Part shown: positions 1 through 10,860 of the stretch, piece by piece
Layout: every line of letters starts with the position of its first letter
Position numbering within the stretch: the stretch's first letter is position 1
Assembly: GCA_030068075.1 (NCBI GenBank)
Contig: CM057827.1
Coordinates: 74,104,500 to 74,168,499 of the forward strand
DNA length: 64,000 bases
Source: Paguma larvata
Taxonomy: Eukaryota > Chordata > Mammalia > Carnivora > Viverridae
Direction of reading: 5' to 3'
Notes under the pieces: model-generated
What the model saw: only the letters and a program-made list of their open reading frames with translations
The model's database searches: none
What the model was told of the DNA's origin: nothing
Position numbers and translations under genes: made by a program

Positions 1-349
1 GGAGAACATCTTTGAGGGCAGGTTTCCCACTTGCACTCCCTTGGCTATTGCTTTTTGCCCCTCAGTAGGCAGGAAGCAGCTAGAGCAGTCATTATCCCTA
101 TTCTCCAAGATTGAAGAATTATAAAATAAAAGTGGGGATTTGAGGCAGGGGCTTGGTTCCTAGACCTGTTTTTGAAGGCCTAAGCAGTACTATAGTTACA
201 TTAGTTTCATTATTAACTTAACTCCATGTTCTGTTTTATTCCCTACTTAATGATGGGTTTTGAACCTCTTAACCTCCTGCACGATCAGTCATTAATTTTG
301 CCTTTTTTACCACTACTTCCTGTTTACCCAGTGATTTTAGAAACCTAAT

Positions 350-650
350 GGGCGCTGGACAATAACATTTGTCTTGATGTGTCTGATCATACCAGGTACC
401 AAATAGCACCTCATTCTCCACAAGAATGCTTTCCTCCAGATTCTTTCAAGCCTCCGCCCCCACAACAAGGTTTCAAGAAACTCATTACCCTCCTCTCAAG
501 CATATAAGCTGTCCCTAGGTTCAACAGGGCAAAACAGCTTTGGGAATGATCCCCTGCCTTCTCTTTGGGGTGCCTTCTCATAATAAAGCTTTCTTTACTT
601 CAGAACGAGTGTTTCAGAATTTGGCTTACTGGACGTGGATACATGGATAA
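350..650 (+). mobile_element. Probable solo LTR fragment (ERV1-like)
   Basis: The stretch has the order of a retroviral LTR: a TATA-like box (catataagc) near 500-508, a pyrimidine-rich GC-richer segment, then an AATAAA signal at about 582-587 followed by a T-rich tail. The wording around the polyadenylation signal (ataataaagctttcttt) is typical of ERV1-class LTRs in mammals. No gag, pol or env reading frame is attached, so it is at most a solo LTR. The 5' boundary is unclear and may lie near 139, where a TG start is seen. The identification rests on layout rather than a database match. Confidence 0.5.
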
Positions 651-1039
651 ATTTTACTTTCTATGGGCAGAAATATAAATTATTTACTGTTCTGTGTTTA
701 GCTTTTTTCAATCAACACTATTTGTGAATTTTAACCTCTTTATTACATGTAGTCATTTTCAAAGCCCAATATCTGTGAGCAACTGAGTCTCACAGTTGAA
801 AGTTTCTACATTACTTTCTTAGACTTGAGTGTATGAGAGCAGTAAATTAGCTGTTGTATTATTTGTTCATGGAGTCAGCTTCCCAGACTTCTGTTATATT
901 TTAAACAACTTCTGGATTTGGGGAAGGAGGTAATTTACAAAGTGTTTCCGGAATTTGGTTAGCAGTGTTAGAGGTAGCATAGACTTGTTAAGAGGTGCAC
1001 AGCTTCTAAAAAGAGACTGAGTCAGCATCTGTTCCTTTC

Positions 1040-1150
1040 CCTTCTAGCTGTGGAAATTCAGGTAACTTATAAAGCCTTCTGCCCCAGTTCCCTCATACAT
1101 AAAATGTGGATGAGAACAGCACCTAGCTCATAAGACTGAGATACTCAAAG
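1040..1150 (+). mobile_element. MIR SINE fragment
   Basis: Diverged match to the MIR core, with wording equivalent to 'aacttataaagccttctgccccagttccctcat..ataaaatgtggatga..cacctagctcataagactgag'. This ancient tRNA-derived SINE is found in all mammals. Boundaries are approximate. Confidence 0.6.
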
Positions 1151-1200
1151 ACTTCATTAGACAGCCTAATTATTTACTTAGGTTTTCAAATACTGTCTTT

Positions 1201-1400
1201 AAGTTTTTTTTATTATTATTATTGAGAGACAGAGAGAAACAGAGCATGAGACAAAGAGAGGGAGACACAGAATCTGAAGCAGGCTTCAGGCTCTGACCTG
1301 TCAGCAGAGAGCCTGACGTGGGGCTCGAACTCACAAACCGTAAGATCATGACCTGAGCTAAAGTTGGACACTTTAACCAACGGAGCCAGCCAGGTTCCCC
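1201..1400 (-). mobile_element. CAN SINE (SINEC, feliform type)
   Basis: Antisense copy with A-rich tail and (GA)-rich segment at the left and the tRNA-derived head at the right. It is flanked by a clean 15-bp target-site duplication, tcaaatactgtcttt, at 1186-1200 and 1401-1415, which fixes the ends of the insertion. Confidence 0.92.
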
Positions 1401-2232
1401 TCAAATACTGTCTTTTAGATACAGACCGAAGAATTGCTTTAGGCCACTCTCTCTTCAGTAGCCTCAAATGAGTCTTACTTTCCTGTAGACACATCAACCT
1501 ATCTGACCAATTATGCTCAAAGTAAAATCATGGCAGAACAACTCTGAGCAAAGGGTTCTAGCCTTGTAAACTAAAATGATGACAAGTTGTATATATTTTT
1601 AGCTTCTCTTGTAATTTGGAAGGACCATCCATACTTTTAGGGAAGTTAAAGACTTAGATTTGTAAATCTATGGTAGGCAAGAGATTTGAAAATCATGAAC
1701 AATGATAGTAACATACAGATAATTTTTGGTACTATTCTGCCTTGTTTTTTTCAGAATATTCTAATTCCTCATGGTGACTTAATATGCTGTGATGTCCCCT
1801 AGAATTCTGGACTTACTGATGGGTACTAGCAGACTGGAAGTCCTTAAAGTAACATTAAAATATGTCTGTGAAAATGGCTATTTTGGGTAATAGCGAGATG
1901 ATAATCAACTTGACTGCCTCTTTGAAAGGTATAGGCTGCATATTTGCCCACTGGGGGATTGGAAAGACTCCAGACCATTCTTATAAATCCTCCTTCCTAA
2001 TTCTTGGTTTTAGTTAAAGCTAGGAAGAGAAACAGGTGATTGTAGCCGCTAGATGGCAGTCAAGCTTCTCATAAACTTCCAGTTTTTGTTGAGAGTTGTA
2101 CACACCCAACTTTAGATTCATTTTTTTCTACAATTAAAAAAGATTTACTTCTACCCGTTGGAAATGTTGACAATAGCCTGAAATTAGTAAAGTTTTTCAT
2201 GTCAAATAGGAAATGTGCAAATGCTAGTTTTT

Positions 2233-2448
2233 TTAAATTTTTTTAAACATTTATTCATCTTTGAGAGGCAGAGAGACAGAGCACAAGTGGGAGAAGGGCA
2301 GAGAGAGGGGGAGACACAGAATCCAAAGCAGGCTCCAGGCTCTGAGCCATCAGCACAGAGCCCGATCTGGGGCTTGAACTCACGAACCATGAGATCATGA
2401 CCTGAGCCGAGGTCGGATGCCCAACCGACTGAGCCACCCAAGCACCCC
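2233..2448 (-). mobile_element. CAN SINE (SINEC)
   Basis: Antisense full-length copy. The flanking duplication is tgcaaatgctagttttt at 2216-2232 and tgcaaatgttagttttt at 2449-2465, with one mismatch. The head is intact (gagccacccaagcacccc read on the plus strand). Confidence 0.93.
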
Positions 2449-2795
2449 TGCAAATGTTAGTTTTTATCACCCCAAATATATGTCATTGTATAAAACTGTG
2501 TAATATTTTTATCATATTGTATAAACATATTAAAATCAGTAATTCTCTTTACTGGAGATAACATATCTCAGAACATTTATGACATATATCTATTGTGTTC
2601 TTTGGAATTCAGGCAAATTTCAGAAAAAAATATTAAGTCTTAGAATGTCATGAGCTAAAATATGAAATAAGATATTGAAAAATAATAGGAAAACATAAGA
2701 TTTTCATAGTTGAAACATTATACTCTAAGCTCAAGAAAATCGACTAAAAATTTCAATGGTTTAGAGTGTTCAGGATGGTAGCTTATTTCAAGTTA

Positions 2796-2819
2796 ATATA
2801 TATATATATATATATATAT
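2796..2819. repeat. (TA)n microsatellite
   Basis: About twelve uninterrupted TA units in AT-rich sequence upstream of the SINE that begins near 2878. Confidence 0.9.
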
Positions 2820-2877
2820 GATTACACATTTTCTTCATTATAGAATTATCAAAAAGTGACAATTAAAAATGGCCTTG

Positions 2878-3080
2878 AGGCACCTGGGTGGCTCAGTCGG
2901 TTGAGCATCTGATTCTTGATTTTGGCTCAGGTCATGATCTCATGGTTGGTGGGATAAAGCCCCGTGTCAGGCTCCATACTGGCAGTGTACAGTCTGCTTG
3001 GGATTCTCTCTCTCAATCTCTCTCTGCCCCTACCCCTTCTCTCTCTTTCTCTCTCAAAATAAATAAACATTTTTTTAAAG
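2878..3080 (+). mobile_element. CAN SINE (SINEC)
   Basis: Sense copy starting gaggcacctgggtggctcag and ending in a CT-rich stretch, aaataaataaac and an A/T tail. Target-site duplications are not clear, so the ends are approximate. Confidence 0.9.
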
Positions 3081-4635
3081 AAGTGACCCCATAAAAATTG
3101 AAATAAAATAACTCATAATATTAACAGTTTCAGTATTTAATGAAGAAAGTTATAAAACTTTACTGGGGGATACAAATGGAGGCCCGAAAAAGTACAGAAA
3201 TAAACCATGTGTAGGATTAAAAAGACCAAACTGTCAACATCATATTTCTCCCTAAATCAATGTATAAGATTAATGCAATTATAATTACTAAGTATTCATG
3301 TCATTTGATAAAATCATTCTAGTTCATACTAATAAATAACTGAACTGGTTTCAAAACAATCTGAGGAAGAATAGCAATGAGGATACTTATTTAATAGATA
3401 CTAAAATGTACCATACACTTATAATAATTAAAACAACTTGCTATGGAAAGAATCCCAAAGGCATTATGTAGAGTGAAAGAAGCCATGCCAAAAGGCTACA
3501 TACTGTGCACAGTGAAGGAAACAATCAACAAACTAAAGGGCAATCTATGGAATGAGAGAAGATATTTGCAAATGACATATCAGATAAAGAGTTAGTAACC
3601 AAAATATATAAAGAATTTCTACAACTCAACACCAAAAAATGAATAATCCAATCACAAAATGGGCAGAAGACATGAATAGACATTTTTCAAAAAAGACCTA
3701 CGGATGGCTAATAGACACATGAAAAGATGCTCAACATCACTCATCAACAGGAAAATGCAAATCAAAACTACGTGGTACCACCTCGCACCTGTCTGAATGA
3801 CTAAAATCAACAGCACAAGAAATATTAGGTGCTGGTGAGTATGTGGAGAAAGGGGAACTCTCTTGCACTGCCAGTGGGAATATAAACTGGTGCAGCCACT
3901 CTGGAAAACAATATGGAAGTTCCTCAAGAAGTTAAAAATAGAACTACCGTATGATCCAGCAATCATACTACTAGGTATTTACCCAAATGATAAAAAAATA
4001 CTATTTCAAAGGGATATATGCACCCCAGTGTTTAGAGGAGCATTATTTATGATAGCCAAATTATGGAAATAGCCCAAATGTCCATCAACTGATAAATGGA
4101 TAAAGAAGTGTCATATATATACACACACAATGGAATACTATTCATCCATAATAAAGAATGAAATCCTGACATTTGCAATGACATAAATAGAGTGAGAGAA
4201 TATTTTGCTAAGCAAAACAAATTAGAGAAAGACAAATATTATATGATTTCACTTATATGTAAAATTTAAGAACAAAACAAATGAGCAAAGGGAAAAAAAG
4301 AGAGATGCAAACCAAGAAACAGAGCCTTCTCTCTAGAGAATAAACTGATGGTTACCAAGGGAGAGGTAGGAAGATGGATCAAATAGGTGATGGGGATTAA
4401 GGGGTGCACTTGTGATGAATAAGTGTTGTGTCAAAATGTTGAATCACTATATTGTATACTTGAATTTAATGTTATACAGAATGTTAACTAACTATAATTT
4501 AAATAAAAACTTAGAAACGAACAATCAAAAAAAAAAAAAAAAAAGAATATCTAGAGACACAAATGCCCTCCTTGCCCAGCTCTGTGGATGGCTGCCATGT
4601 CTATTCTCACCCCAGAAGTCTGGGGTTTTATTCTG

Positions 4636-4862
4636 TGCAGAAGTCTCTGAGCTGCAGGATACCAAGCCCATACCTTAATCCTTAACCTTAAACTTACCCC
4701 TAACTTTAAACCTAACGATAACCCAAATGATAACTCCCACAAACCCCTAATCCCCAACATTAAACCTAACTCTAACCTAACCCTCTGGAGAAATCTCTGA
4801 ACTGCTGGATATCAGGCACATACCCTCACCCTGGTCCTAATCCTAACCCTATCCCTAATCAT
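4636..4862. repeat. Degenerate telomere-like (CCCTAA)n tract in two diverged units
   Basis: Many short variants of CCCTAA/CCTTAA/ACCTAA follow one another from about 4674 to 4862. They are organised as two diverged units about 150 bp apart. Each starts with a related leader (gcagaagtctctgagctgca at 4637 and ggagaaatctctgaactgct at about 4786) followed by a telomere-like run. It lies inside the compound L1 insertion. Confidence 0.7.
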
Positions 4863-4888
4863 ATATCTGAAAAAAAAATGACATGGTG

Positions 4889-4889
<1 letters not shown>

Positions 4890-4920
<31 letters not shown>
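4890..4920. repeat. (TA)n(CA)n microsatellite in L1 3' UTR
   Basis: A TA run passes into a CA run just before the conserved L1 words 'atggagtatcactcagccat'. The site is a known hotspot in L1 3' ends because the ancestral sequence is already TA/CA-rich. Confidence 0.85.
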
Positions 4921-5610
4921 ATGGAGTATCACTCAGCCATAAAAAAAATCATGAAACCGTGCCATTTGCAAGGATGTAGATGGAACTAGAGAGTATTATG
5001 CTAAGAGAAATAAATCAGTCAGAGAAAGGCAAATACCATCTGATTTCACTCATACCTGGAATTAAAGAAGCAAAACAAAGAAGCATATGGAGAGAAAAAA
5101 GAGGCAAACCACGAAATAGACACTTAATATTGGGAATAAACTGATGGGTACCAGAGGGGAGGTGGTTGGGGGAATGGGTTAAATAGGTGATAGGAATTAA
5201 GAAGTGCACTTGTTGTGATGAGCACCTGGTGTTGTATGGAACTGTTGAGTCACTATATTGTACATCTCAAATTAATATTACACTGTATGTTAACTAACTG
5301 GAAACAAAATAAAAACTTTTTAAAAAGGCTACTTACTATATGATTTTACTTGCATAACAGTCTAGAAAAGGCAAACTAGGCAGAAAAAAAAAAAAAACAG
5401 ATCCTATTAGCAGAGCCAAAACATAGGAGAGAGGGGTAGACCACAAAGGGGCACAGGAGAATTTGAGGGTTGATGAAATTTTCTTATAATCTCATTGTTA
5501 TGGTTACATGACTATGCATTTGTCAAGACTCATAGAATTGTACATAAAGACAGTTATTTTTTTCCTATTTATAAACTGAATTTTTAAAAAAAGCTTGAAA
5601 CTGGTATGAA

Positions 5611-6110
5611 GCATTTATAATAGACTTTTCAGGGGTATCAGTCACTCCTACCCCATGTAGTTCCCATGAATCAATTTATCAGTAGACTCAGAAAAAAGGA
5701 AGAGACAAATGTTAGTGTTATCACTGACAAATTTGTATTGGACTTAAAACCATGTACCATAGCACTGTTCATGCCACAGCACAACTGCAAATTTAGTTCA
5801 CTCTTTCCATCCATGGGCTGTAAGCTTTCTGAACCTCTGGATAAACCTTCTGGAACATTGCACCAGGATCAAAGTATGTGACAAATGGTTGGAGGCACTG
5901 TGTCTGGAGCAACTCAGTAACTAAGTGTTAATACACATTAAGTAGGAATTACATACTAGATGTACTAAATGTAAAGAGTAGTTACCCAGGCACTAAGCTA
6001 AATAGCAAAGTGAGGCATCATCTGCATGCGTTTTCTACATACAGATTCCCAACAATAACCATGACTATAATAGCAACACGAATACTGTATTTTGTAAAGA
6101 TTAAAAACAA
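5611..6110. other. Intergenic, no gene seen
   Basis: AT-rich unique-looking sequence between the L1 complex and the next SINE. No coding potential beyond short chance frames and no clear repeat. Confidence 0.6.
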
Positions 6111-6113
6111 ACT

Positions 6114-6304
6114 AGGGTGCCAGATGGCTCGGTCTGTTAAGCATCTAACTCCTGACTTTGACCAAGGTCATGATCTCACAGTTCATGATTTTGAGTCTAG
6201 AGTTAGGCTCCGCATTGAGAGTGTGGAACCTCTTGGGATTCTCTCTCTCCCTCTCTCTGCCCTTTCCCCACTTGGTCTCTCTCTCTCTAAATACATAAAT
6301 GAAC
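6114..6304 (+). mobile_element. CAN SINE (SINEC), diverged
   Basis: Sense copy with a weathered head (gggtgccagatggctcggtc), internal CT-rich segment and an A-rich tail near aaatacataaatgaac. Substitutions suggest an older insertion than the near-consensus copies at 12330 and 52136. Confidence 0.85.
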
Positions 6305-6423
6305 TTTAAAAACATGACAAAATTATAAAAGAAGCACATAAATAAGTTTTTATAGATCAAGAAGATAAATAAACAGAATATATTCATTTTTTTCAAATTT
6401 GTATGAGAGAGTGTAGTGAAAAG

Positions 6424-6657
6424 AAGATTTCTTTTAATTTGTTTGTTTATTTTGAGAGAGAGAGAGAGAAAGAAGAAAGCGTGAATGTGGGAGGGGCAGA
6501 GAGGGGGAAAGAGAGTATCCCAAGTAGGTTCTGCAGTATCAGCAAAAAACCCGAAGGAGGGTTCCATCTCACAAACTGTGAGATCATGACCTGAGCCAAA
6601 ATCAAGAATCACTTGACAGTTAAGAATCACTTAACTCACTGAGCCACCCAGGTGCCC
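6424..6657 (-). mobile_element. CAN SINE (SINEC)
   Basis: Antisense copy with (GA)n near 6456-6470 and the head at gagccacccaggtgccc. The flanks tagtgaaaagaag (about 6415) and tagtgaagagagg (about 6659) look like an imperfect target-site duplication. It lies about 190 bp beyond the 3' end of OR4K13. Confidence 0.88.
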
Positions 6658-6848
6658 TAGTGAAGAGAGGATTTAAATGCATGTCTTCCAGAATGTAGAT
6701 GTCATGCTTTAACCATTGATGATGATAAAAGAGGGGTTTGCTACCTAACAATTTTACCTACTGTTTCCTTACACAGAACTTGAAAAACATTAAAAATCTG
6801 TTCCTTAATAATATCCAAAACAAAAGATTATCTCTTTGGAAGCATCAT

Positions 6849-7787
6849 CTACAAAGAGGGTTTTGAACTTATATGTCGAGTTCTTATCTTCTTAATGGCT
6901 GCTTTTACTTCGTGATTCCTTAATGTATAAATTATAGGATTTAAGAGAGGTGTGAAAATTGTATAAAACACAGAAAGAATTTTATCTACAGAGTATCTGC
7001 TGAAGGGCCATACATAAATAAAGACACATGGGGCAAAGAAAAGAGTCACAACTGTGATGTGTGCAGAGAGAGTGGAGAAGGCCTTGGGGGAACTACCAGC
7101 AGCGCGGTGCCTGACTGAGTGTATGATGACCGTGTAGGAGACAAGCAAGAGGAGGAAGCAGACCAGGGACAGGAGGCCACTGTCAGCAATAACCAGGAGT
7201 TGTAGCACGTAGGTGTCCTTGCAGGCGAGTTTGATCACAAGGGGAAGGTCACAGAAAAAGCTGTCCACCACATTGGGACCACAGAAGGGCAAATTCAACA
7301 TGAAAGCCATTTGACTAGATGAATGCACAAATCCAACTGCATAAGAGGATAGCAGCAGCCCACCAAGCACTCGCGGGTTCATGATGGACATGTAATGGAG
7401 AGGTTTGCATATGGCAACATACCTGTCTATTGCCATAGCTACAAGCAACATCATCTCACTCCCACCTAGGAGGTGCATGAAGAACATCTGAGAATAACAT
7501 CCCCACCAAGAGATGGTCTTCTGTTTTCGGAGGAAATCCACGATCATCTTAGGGGTAGCAAAAGAAGCCAGAGTCATATCAATACAGGAGAGATTAATAA
7601 GCAGAAAATACATTGGTGTGTGAAGGCGTGAGTCAAAGGTCACGGTGACCAAGATGAGGATGTTTCCTAACACAATCCCAGCATAGACCACAGAAAATCC
7701 TAGGAAGAATACAATCTGAAGATTCTGAGATTTGGAAAGTCCCAGCAAAATGAACTCGGACACCACTGAATGGTTTGCCCTTTCCAT
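6849..7787 (-). CDS. OR4K13: Olfactory receptor, family 4 subfamily K (OR4K13 orthologue)
   Basis: Intact single-exon reading frame of 312 residues, the normal length for a class II olfactory receptor, a seven-helix GPCR that couples odorants to Golf in the cilia of olfactory neurons. Seen in the protein: N-glycosylation site N5-H-S, GN at 41-42 in helix 1, PMYFL at 58-62, Cys97 and Cys179 for the conserved disulphide, DRYVAIC from 121, SY at 217-218 in helix 5, KAFSTLSAH at 235-243, and NPIIY at 283-287. The N-terminus MERANHSVVSEF and the whole body closely match human OR4K13 as I remember it. It is the only minus-strand receptor here, which also fits that gene in human. On the minus strand a pyrimidine-rich stretch ending in AG (complement of 7802-7803) lies 14 nt before the ATG and may be a splice acceptor. 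No lesion is seen. Confidence 0.95.
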   Translation of the reverse strand: MERANHSVVSEFILLGLSKSQNLQIVFFLGFSVVYAGIVLGNILILVTVTFDSRLHTPMYFLLINLSCIDMTLASFATPKMIVDFLRKQKTISWWGCYSQMFFMHLLGGSEMMLLVAMAIDRYVAICKPLHYMSIMNPRVLGGLLLSSYAVGFVHSSSQMAFMLNLPFCGPNVVDSFFCDLPLVIKLACKDTYVLQLLVIADSGLLSLVCFLLLLVSYTVIIHSVRHRAAGSSPKAFSTLSAHITVVTLFFAPCVFIYVWPFSRYSVDKILSVFYTIFTPLLNPIIYTLRNHEVKAAIKKIRTRHISSKPSL

Positions 7788-7801
7788 GTTGTCAACTTTA
7801 T

Positions 7802-7803
7802 CT
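7802..7803 (-). other. Candidate splice acceptor before OR4K13
   Basis: Read on the minus strand, cattttgattgtgattag ends 14 nt before the start codon. OR coding exons usually follow untranslated exons, so an acceptor here is expected. The tract is only moderately pyrimidine-rich. Confidence 0.35.
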
Positions 7804-10800
7804 AATCACAATCAAAATGAGTATGAATTTGGGGCAGAAATTTGTGTTTACACAAAGGATGGTTCATGTTGGTATCTAATACTGATACTCATACAGGATA
7901 CCTAACCTTAAAGCACGTCCCACTTTTGGGAAATTTTGTTGATCAGTGATATCTTAAATGGCCCAGAGCGGCATTCCAAATAGTAAAGAGAATTCGGAAT
8001 ATACATTTCTGAAAGACAAAAATAAAAACAGCACATGAAATCACAATCACTGAAGTTGTAAACTTGGAGTCCAAAGCCCTCAATACGACACCTCCCTGAG
8101 CTACTCATTGGGCAATAATGACGAGTATCTCTTTTTAAGGGTTACATTTGCTCCTCAGTAAAATAAAAAAAATCAGACTCCATGATATTGAATGCCTCTT
8201 TGTGTTATACAGATATCCATAAGTAAGATAATGATCATGATGGGTTCTACATTCACAGAGTAATATTGAGTTTCTTAACCTGAAAATGATAAACGTAGAA
8301 AATACAGCAAGGATTTAAAGACCCAAACTTTGAAAGAGATTCTGGTAAAGAACTATTATACGTCTTACTTGTAAGTTTTTAGGTCCTGAGAAATGTACAT
8401 CTTCTCTTTCCTGCTCCATTCTTGTATGAATTCCTCACAGCTCATGCCAGTACCAGTGATAGTCAATGCACACTAGTTGAGTCAAATCATGTAATTTATA
8501 TATGTATATATATTTTAAGCATATGTAATCCGTTCACTCAAAAATTAACATTATTCACCTCAAATGACTCTTCTAGGATTTAAGCGGGATATACCAAGGA
8601 TGTAGAAATTCCACAGACAAAAAGAAATGAATTTATTTCATTTTCAGTGTGTATTCATTCATTCACTTGTTTACTGCTATAGATAGGATGACTGTGCATG
8701 TTTATTTATCATAAAATTTGCAATGACAAAATGAGGTAGCTTGAGGTACTTCCTTGATGTGTGTAATAGAAACACCATTATTTCAGTATAGTCACCTAAA
8801 TTTATGCCATAACTTTCCCATCAGCCTATGCTTATAGCGAAACTGTTTTTACTGGTTTTACTCTAAAAAATTATTTTTATCAATAATGGTTTTCCAATTA
8901 TCTAGATTCTTACAAGCTTTCTTCAGTAGATTAAGTATGCCTTCCTTTCATTCCATTATTATTTATCAGAAAGGGGAAAATATTTTCCTGGGAAAGTGCC
9001 TCATGTGAATCCCAGGAAGAGCCTTGCATCTCCTTTTCCCATAGTCACATCAATTTCCTAAAATTTATGCTGCCAATAATCTGAAACAGAAGGAAAAAGC
9101 ATCATAATGCTGTACACTCTGTTTCTCTAAGGCAACCCCATGGGTACAATTATACAACTGGGGATGTATTTTTCCTACATAAACATATTCTCTGGCCAAT
9201 TTTACTATTCCTTGGATTGAAGCAAAGTACAAAGTCACATTAAATACGTAAAGTTATTTCCATGTTTAGAAAGCTGTATCTCCTTTCATTTTTATAGCTA
9301 ATATTTAAAATATCCATACTAACGCTTTTTGAAATCTCAATTTTGAAACTGCATTTGAAGATAACAGGATAGACTTCAACTATACATGAAGTAGTTTATA
9401 CACATTCTTGCATCTGACTAATATCTATTGAAGGAGTGAATGAATGAATAAAATATATAATGAATATTCGGGATCTAGATTAAAATCAGTGTTAAAGCAA
9501 AATCCATGTAAACTAGGAATTTTAAGCATATTTATTTTTAAATGTCAAATTGGATCTTGAAACATTTTAAAACAGAAACACAATAACCATTCCAATAAAA
9601 TTGTTAGAAGTATGTATTTTCCCTAATTTATTTTTAAAAAGGATCAAAGTAGTTTATGTCAATGGAAAAGAAATCATGGCACACAGAGCAGCAGGAAAAC
9701 TGTCAACAGTCTGTTTCCTGGATACCTTCTGAGATCAGTAATATACACACTAGCACAATGTGTGTGTTCTTTGTGTTGTGGGTACTAGGAAATGCTTACA
9801 TTTATATGCTTTTTATTAAAACCATAGTGTTCAATGCTATTTATTGAGAGAATAGGGTTCATATGCATAGTTATTTTCCTTGACTTTGTCAATACAGTAA
9901 AATACATTTCTAAGAGCACACGAAAATCCAAACACTTTACGGCTATATAGGATTGCAGTTTATTGATGATGCATAATGTAATTACCTCACAAACACAGTC
10001 TACTTTTAGGAATTGAACACTACTCATAAGAATTCTGTTTTCGTCCTATCAGTGTCCCCTTGAAAAAAAACAACAATTACTTACCTCCCTTATTAAGCCC
10101 CAGTTCACCTAGGCCTTCACATCAGCCTCTCACCCACTCTAAATATTCAATATTGTCTTCTGGTAGGGCCAAAATACAACTTCTGTTTTGGTAAAAAATA
10201 AATTCTTGCTTTTCTGTATCCCCCATCCATGTTTTTTCTATCCCTGTATGTTTTCTTCTTTTTAGGTAGACCAATCCTGTCCATATAACCATATCCTTCA
10301 GGGCACCTTTAGGTCTCTCTTTTATAAAACCCATAACAATTTCCAGTGTATTTATGTTCCATTTAATGTGCTTTACCATTTATTATTCTCTAGGTATACC
10401 ATGTGCATTAGGTATAAATATTCTGAAATTGAAGGAACACTAGAATAAGAGCTATGCAAATTTGTTCTAATCCGAGGTCTCATTTTTACTGTTGTGATTC
10501 TTCTTTCCCCAGATCACTTTTAAGCTCCTTGAAAATAGACTAATTATTCTTATATTCTCCATAATAGATGCTATAAGGGTCATTAATAGAGATGTTGATC
10601 AAGTGGCTGAAAGCTGACAGACATTTAAAGAGAAAAACTTTGGAATAATGCACTAGTGATAAATAACTGTAGAATAGATAGGTTTATTGAAAGTCAAGAA
10701 ATTTTTCTACTTTTTCTGTTTTTTTTTCTGTTTTGATAGTGTAACTTGCACCAGTTTGTAATATTCGTTTAAGCATATTTTCACATATTAGTTTTCATTC

Positions 10801-10819
10801 TAAACCACAGACATAGACA

Positions 10820-10820
<1 letters not shown>
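7804..10820. other. Intergenic upstream of OR4K13, no gene seen
   Basis: About 3 kb of AT-rich sequence with no CAN SINE and no recognisable L1. It should contain the OR4K13 promoter and untranslated exon(s), but no TATA-plus-initiator arrangement can be assigned by eye. Short frames (for example 9656-9847) have no family resemblance. Confidence 0.5.
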
Positions 10821-10858
<38 letters not shown>

Positions 10859-10860
10859 AC
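10821..10860. repeat. (CA)n microsatellite
   Basis: A CA run of about 20 units, with small interruptions of the type 'acaaacac' at the edges. Confidence 0.92.

Larger units (their letters stand above)
3110..5610 (+). mobile_element. Nested L1 complex: old L1 split by a younger compound L1 insertion
   Basis: An old, sense-oriented L1 (ORF2 C-terminal end at about 3110-3504, 3' end at 5338-5610) is split by a 1.8-kb insert. The insert is bounded by a 15-bp duplication, aaaaggctacatact (3490-3504) and aaaaggctacttact (5323-5337). The two outer halves join in the order expected of an L1 3' region, which supports the reading. The insert holds an L1 ORF2 C-terminus and 3' UTR (about 3508-4526) ending in a poly(A) run (about 4528-4544), a non-L1 spacer with telomere-like repeats (4545-4870), and a second L1 3' end (4871-5322). 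All coding capacity is destroyed. Confidence 0.8.

Noticed and set aside
350..650. Complete endogenous retrovirus
   Set aside because: No internal coding region or second LTR is seen in the window; only an LTR-like stretch remains.
4674..4862. True interstitial telomere or chromosome fusion point
   Set aside because: The repeats are degenerate, one-directional and bounded by L1 pieces inside a target-site duplication, so retrotransposed satellite is the simpler reading.
6145..6630. 161-residue minus-strand open frame
   Set aside because: It runs through two SINEs and the DNA between them; the peptide is translated SINE sequence.
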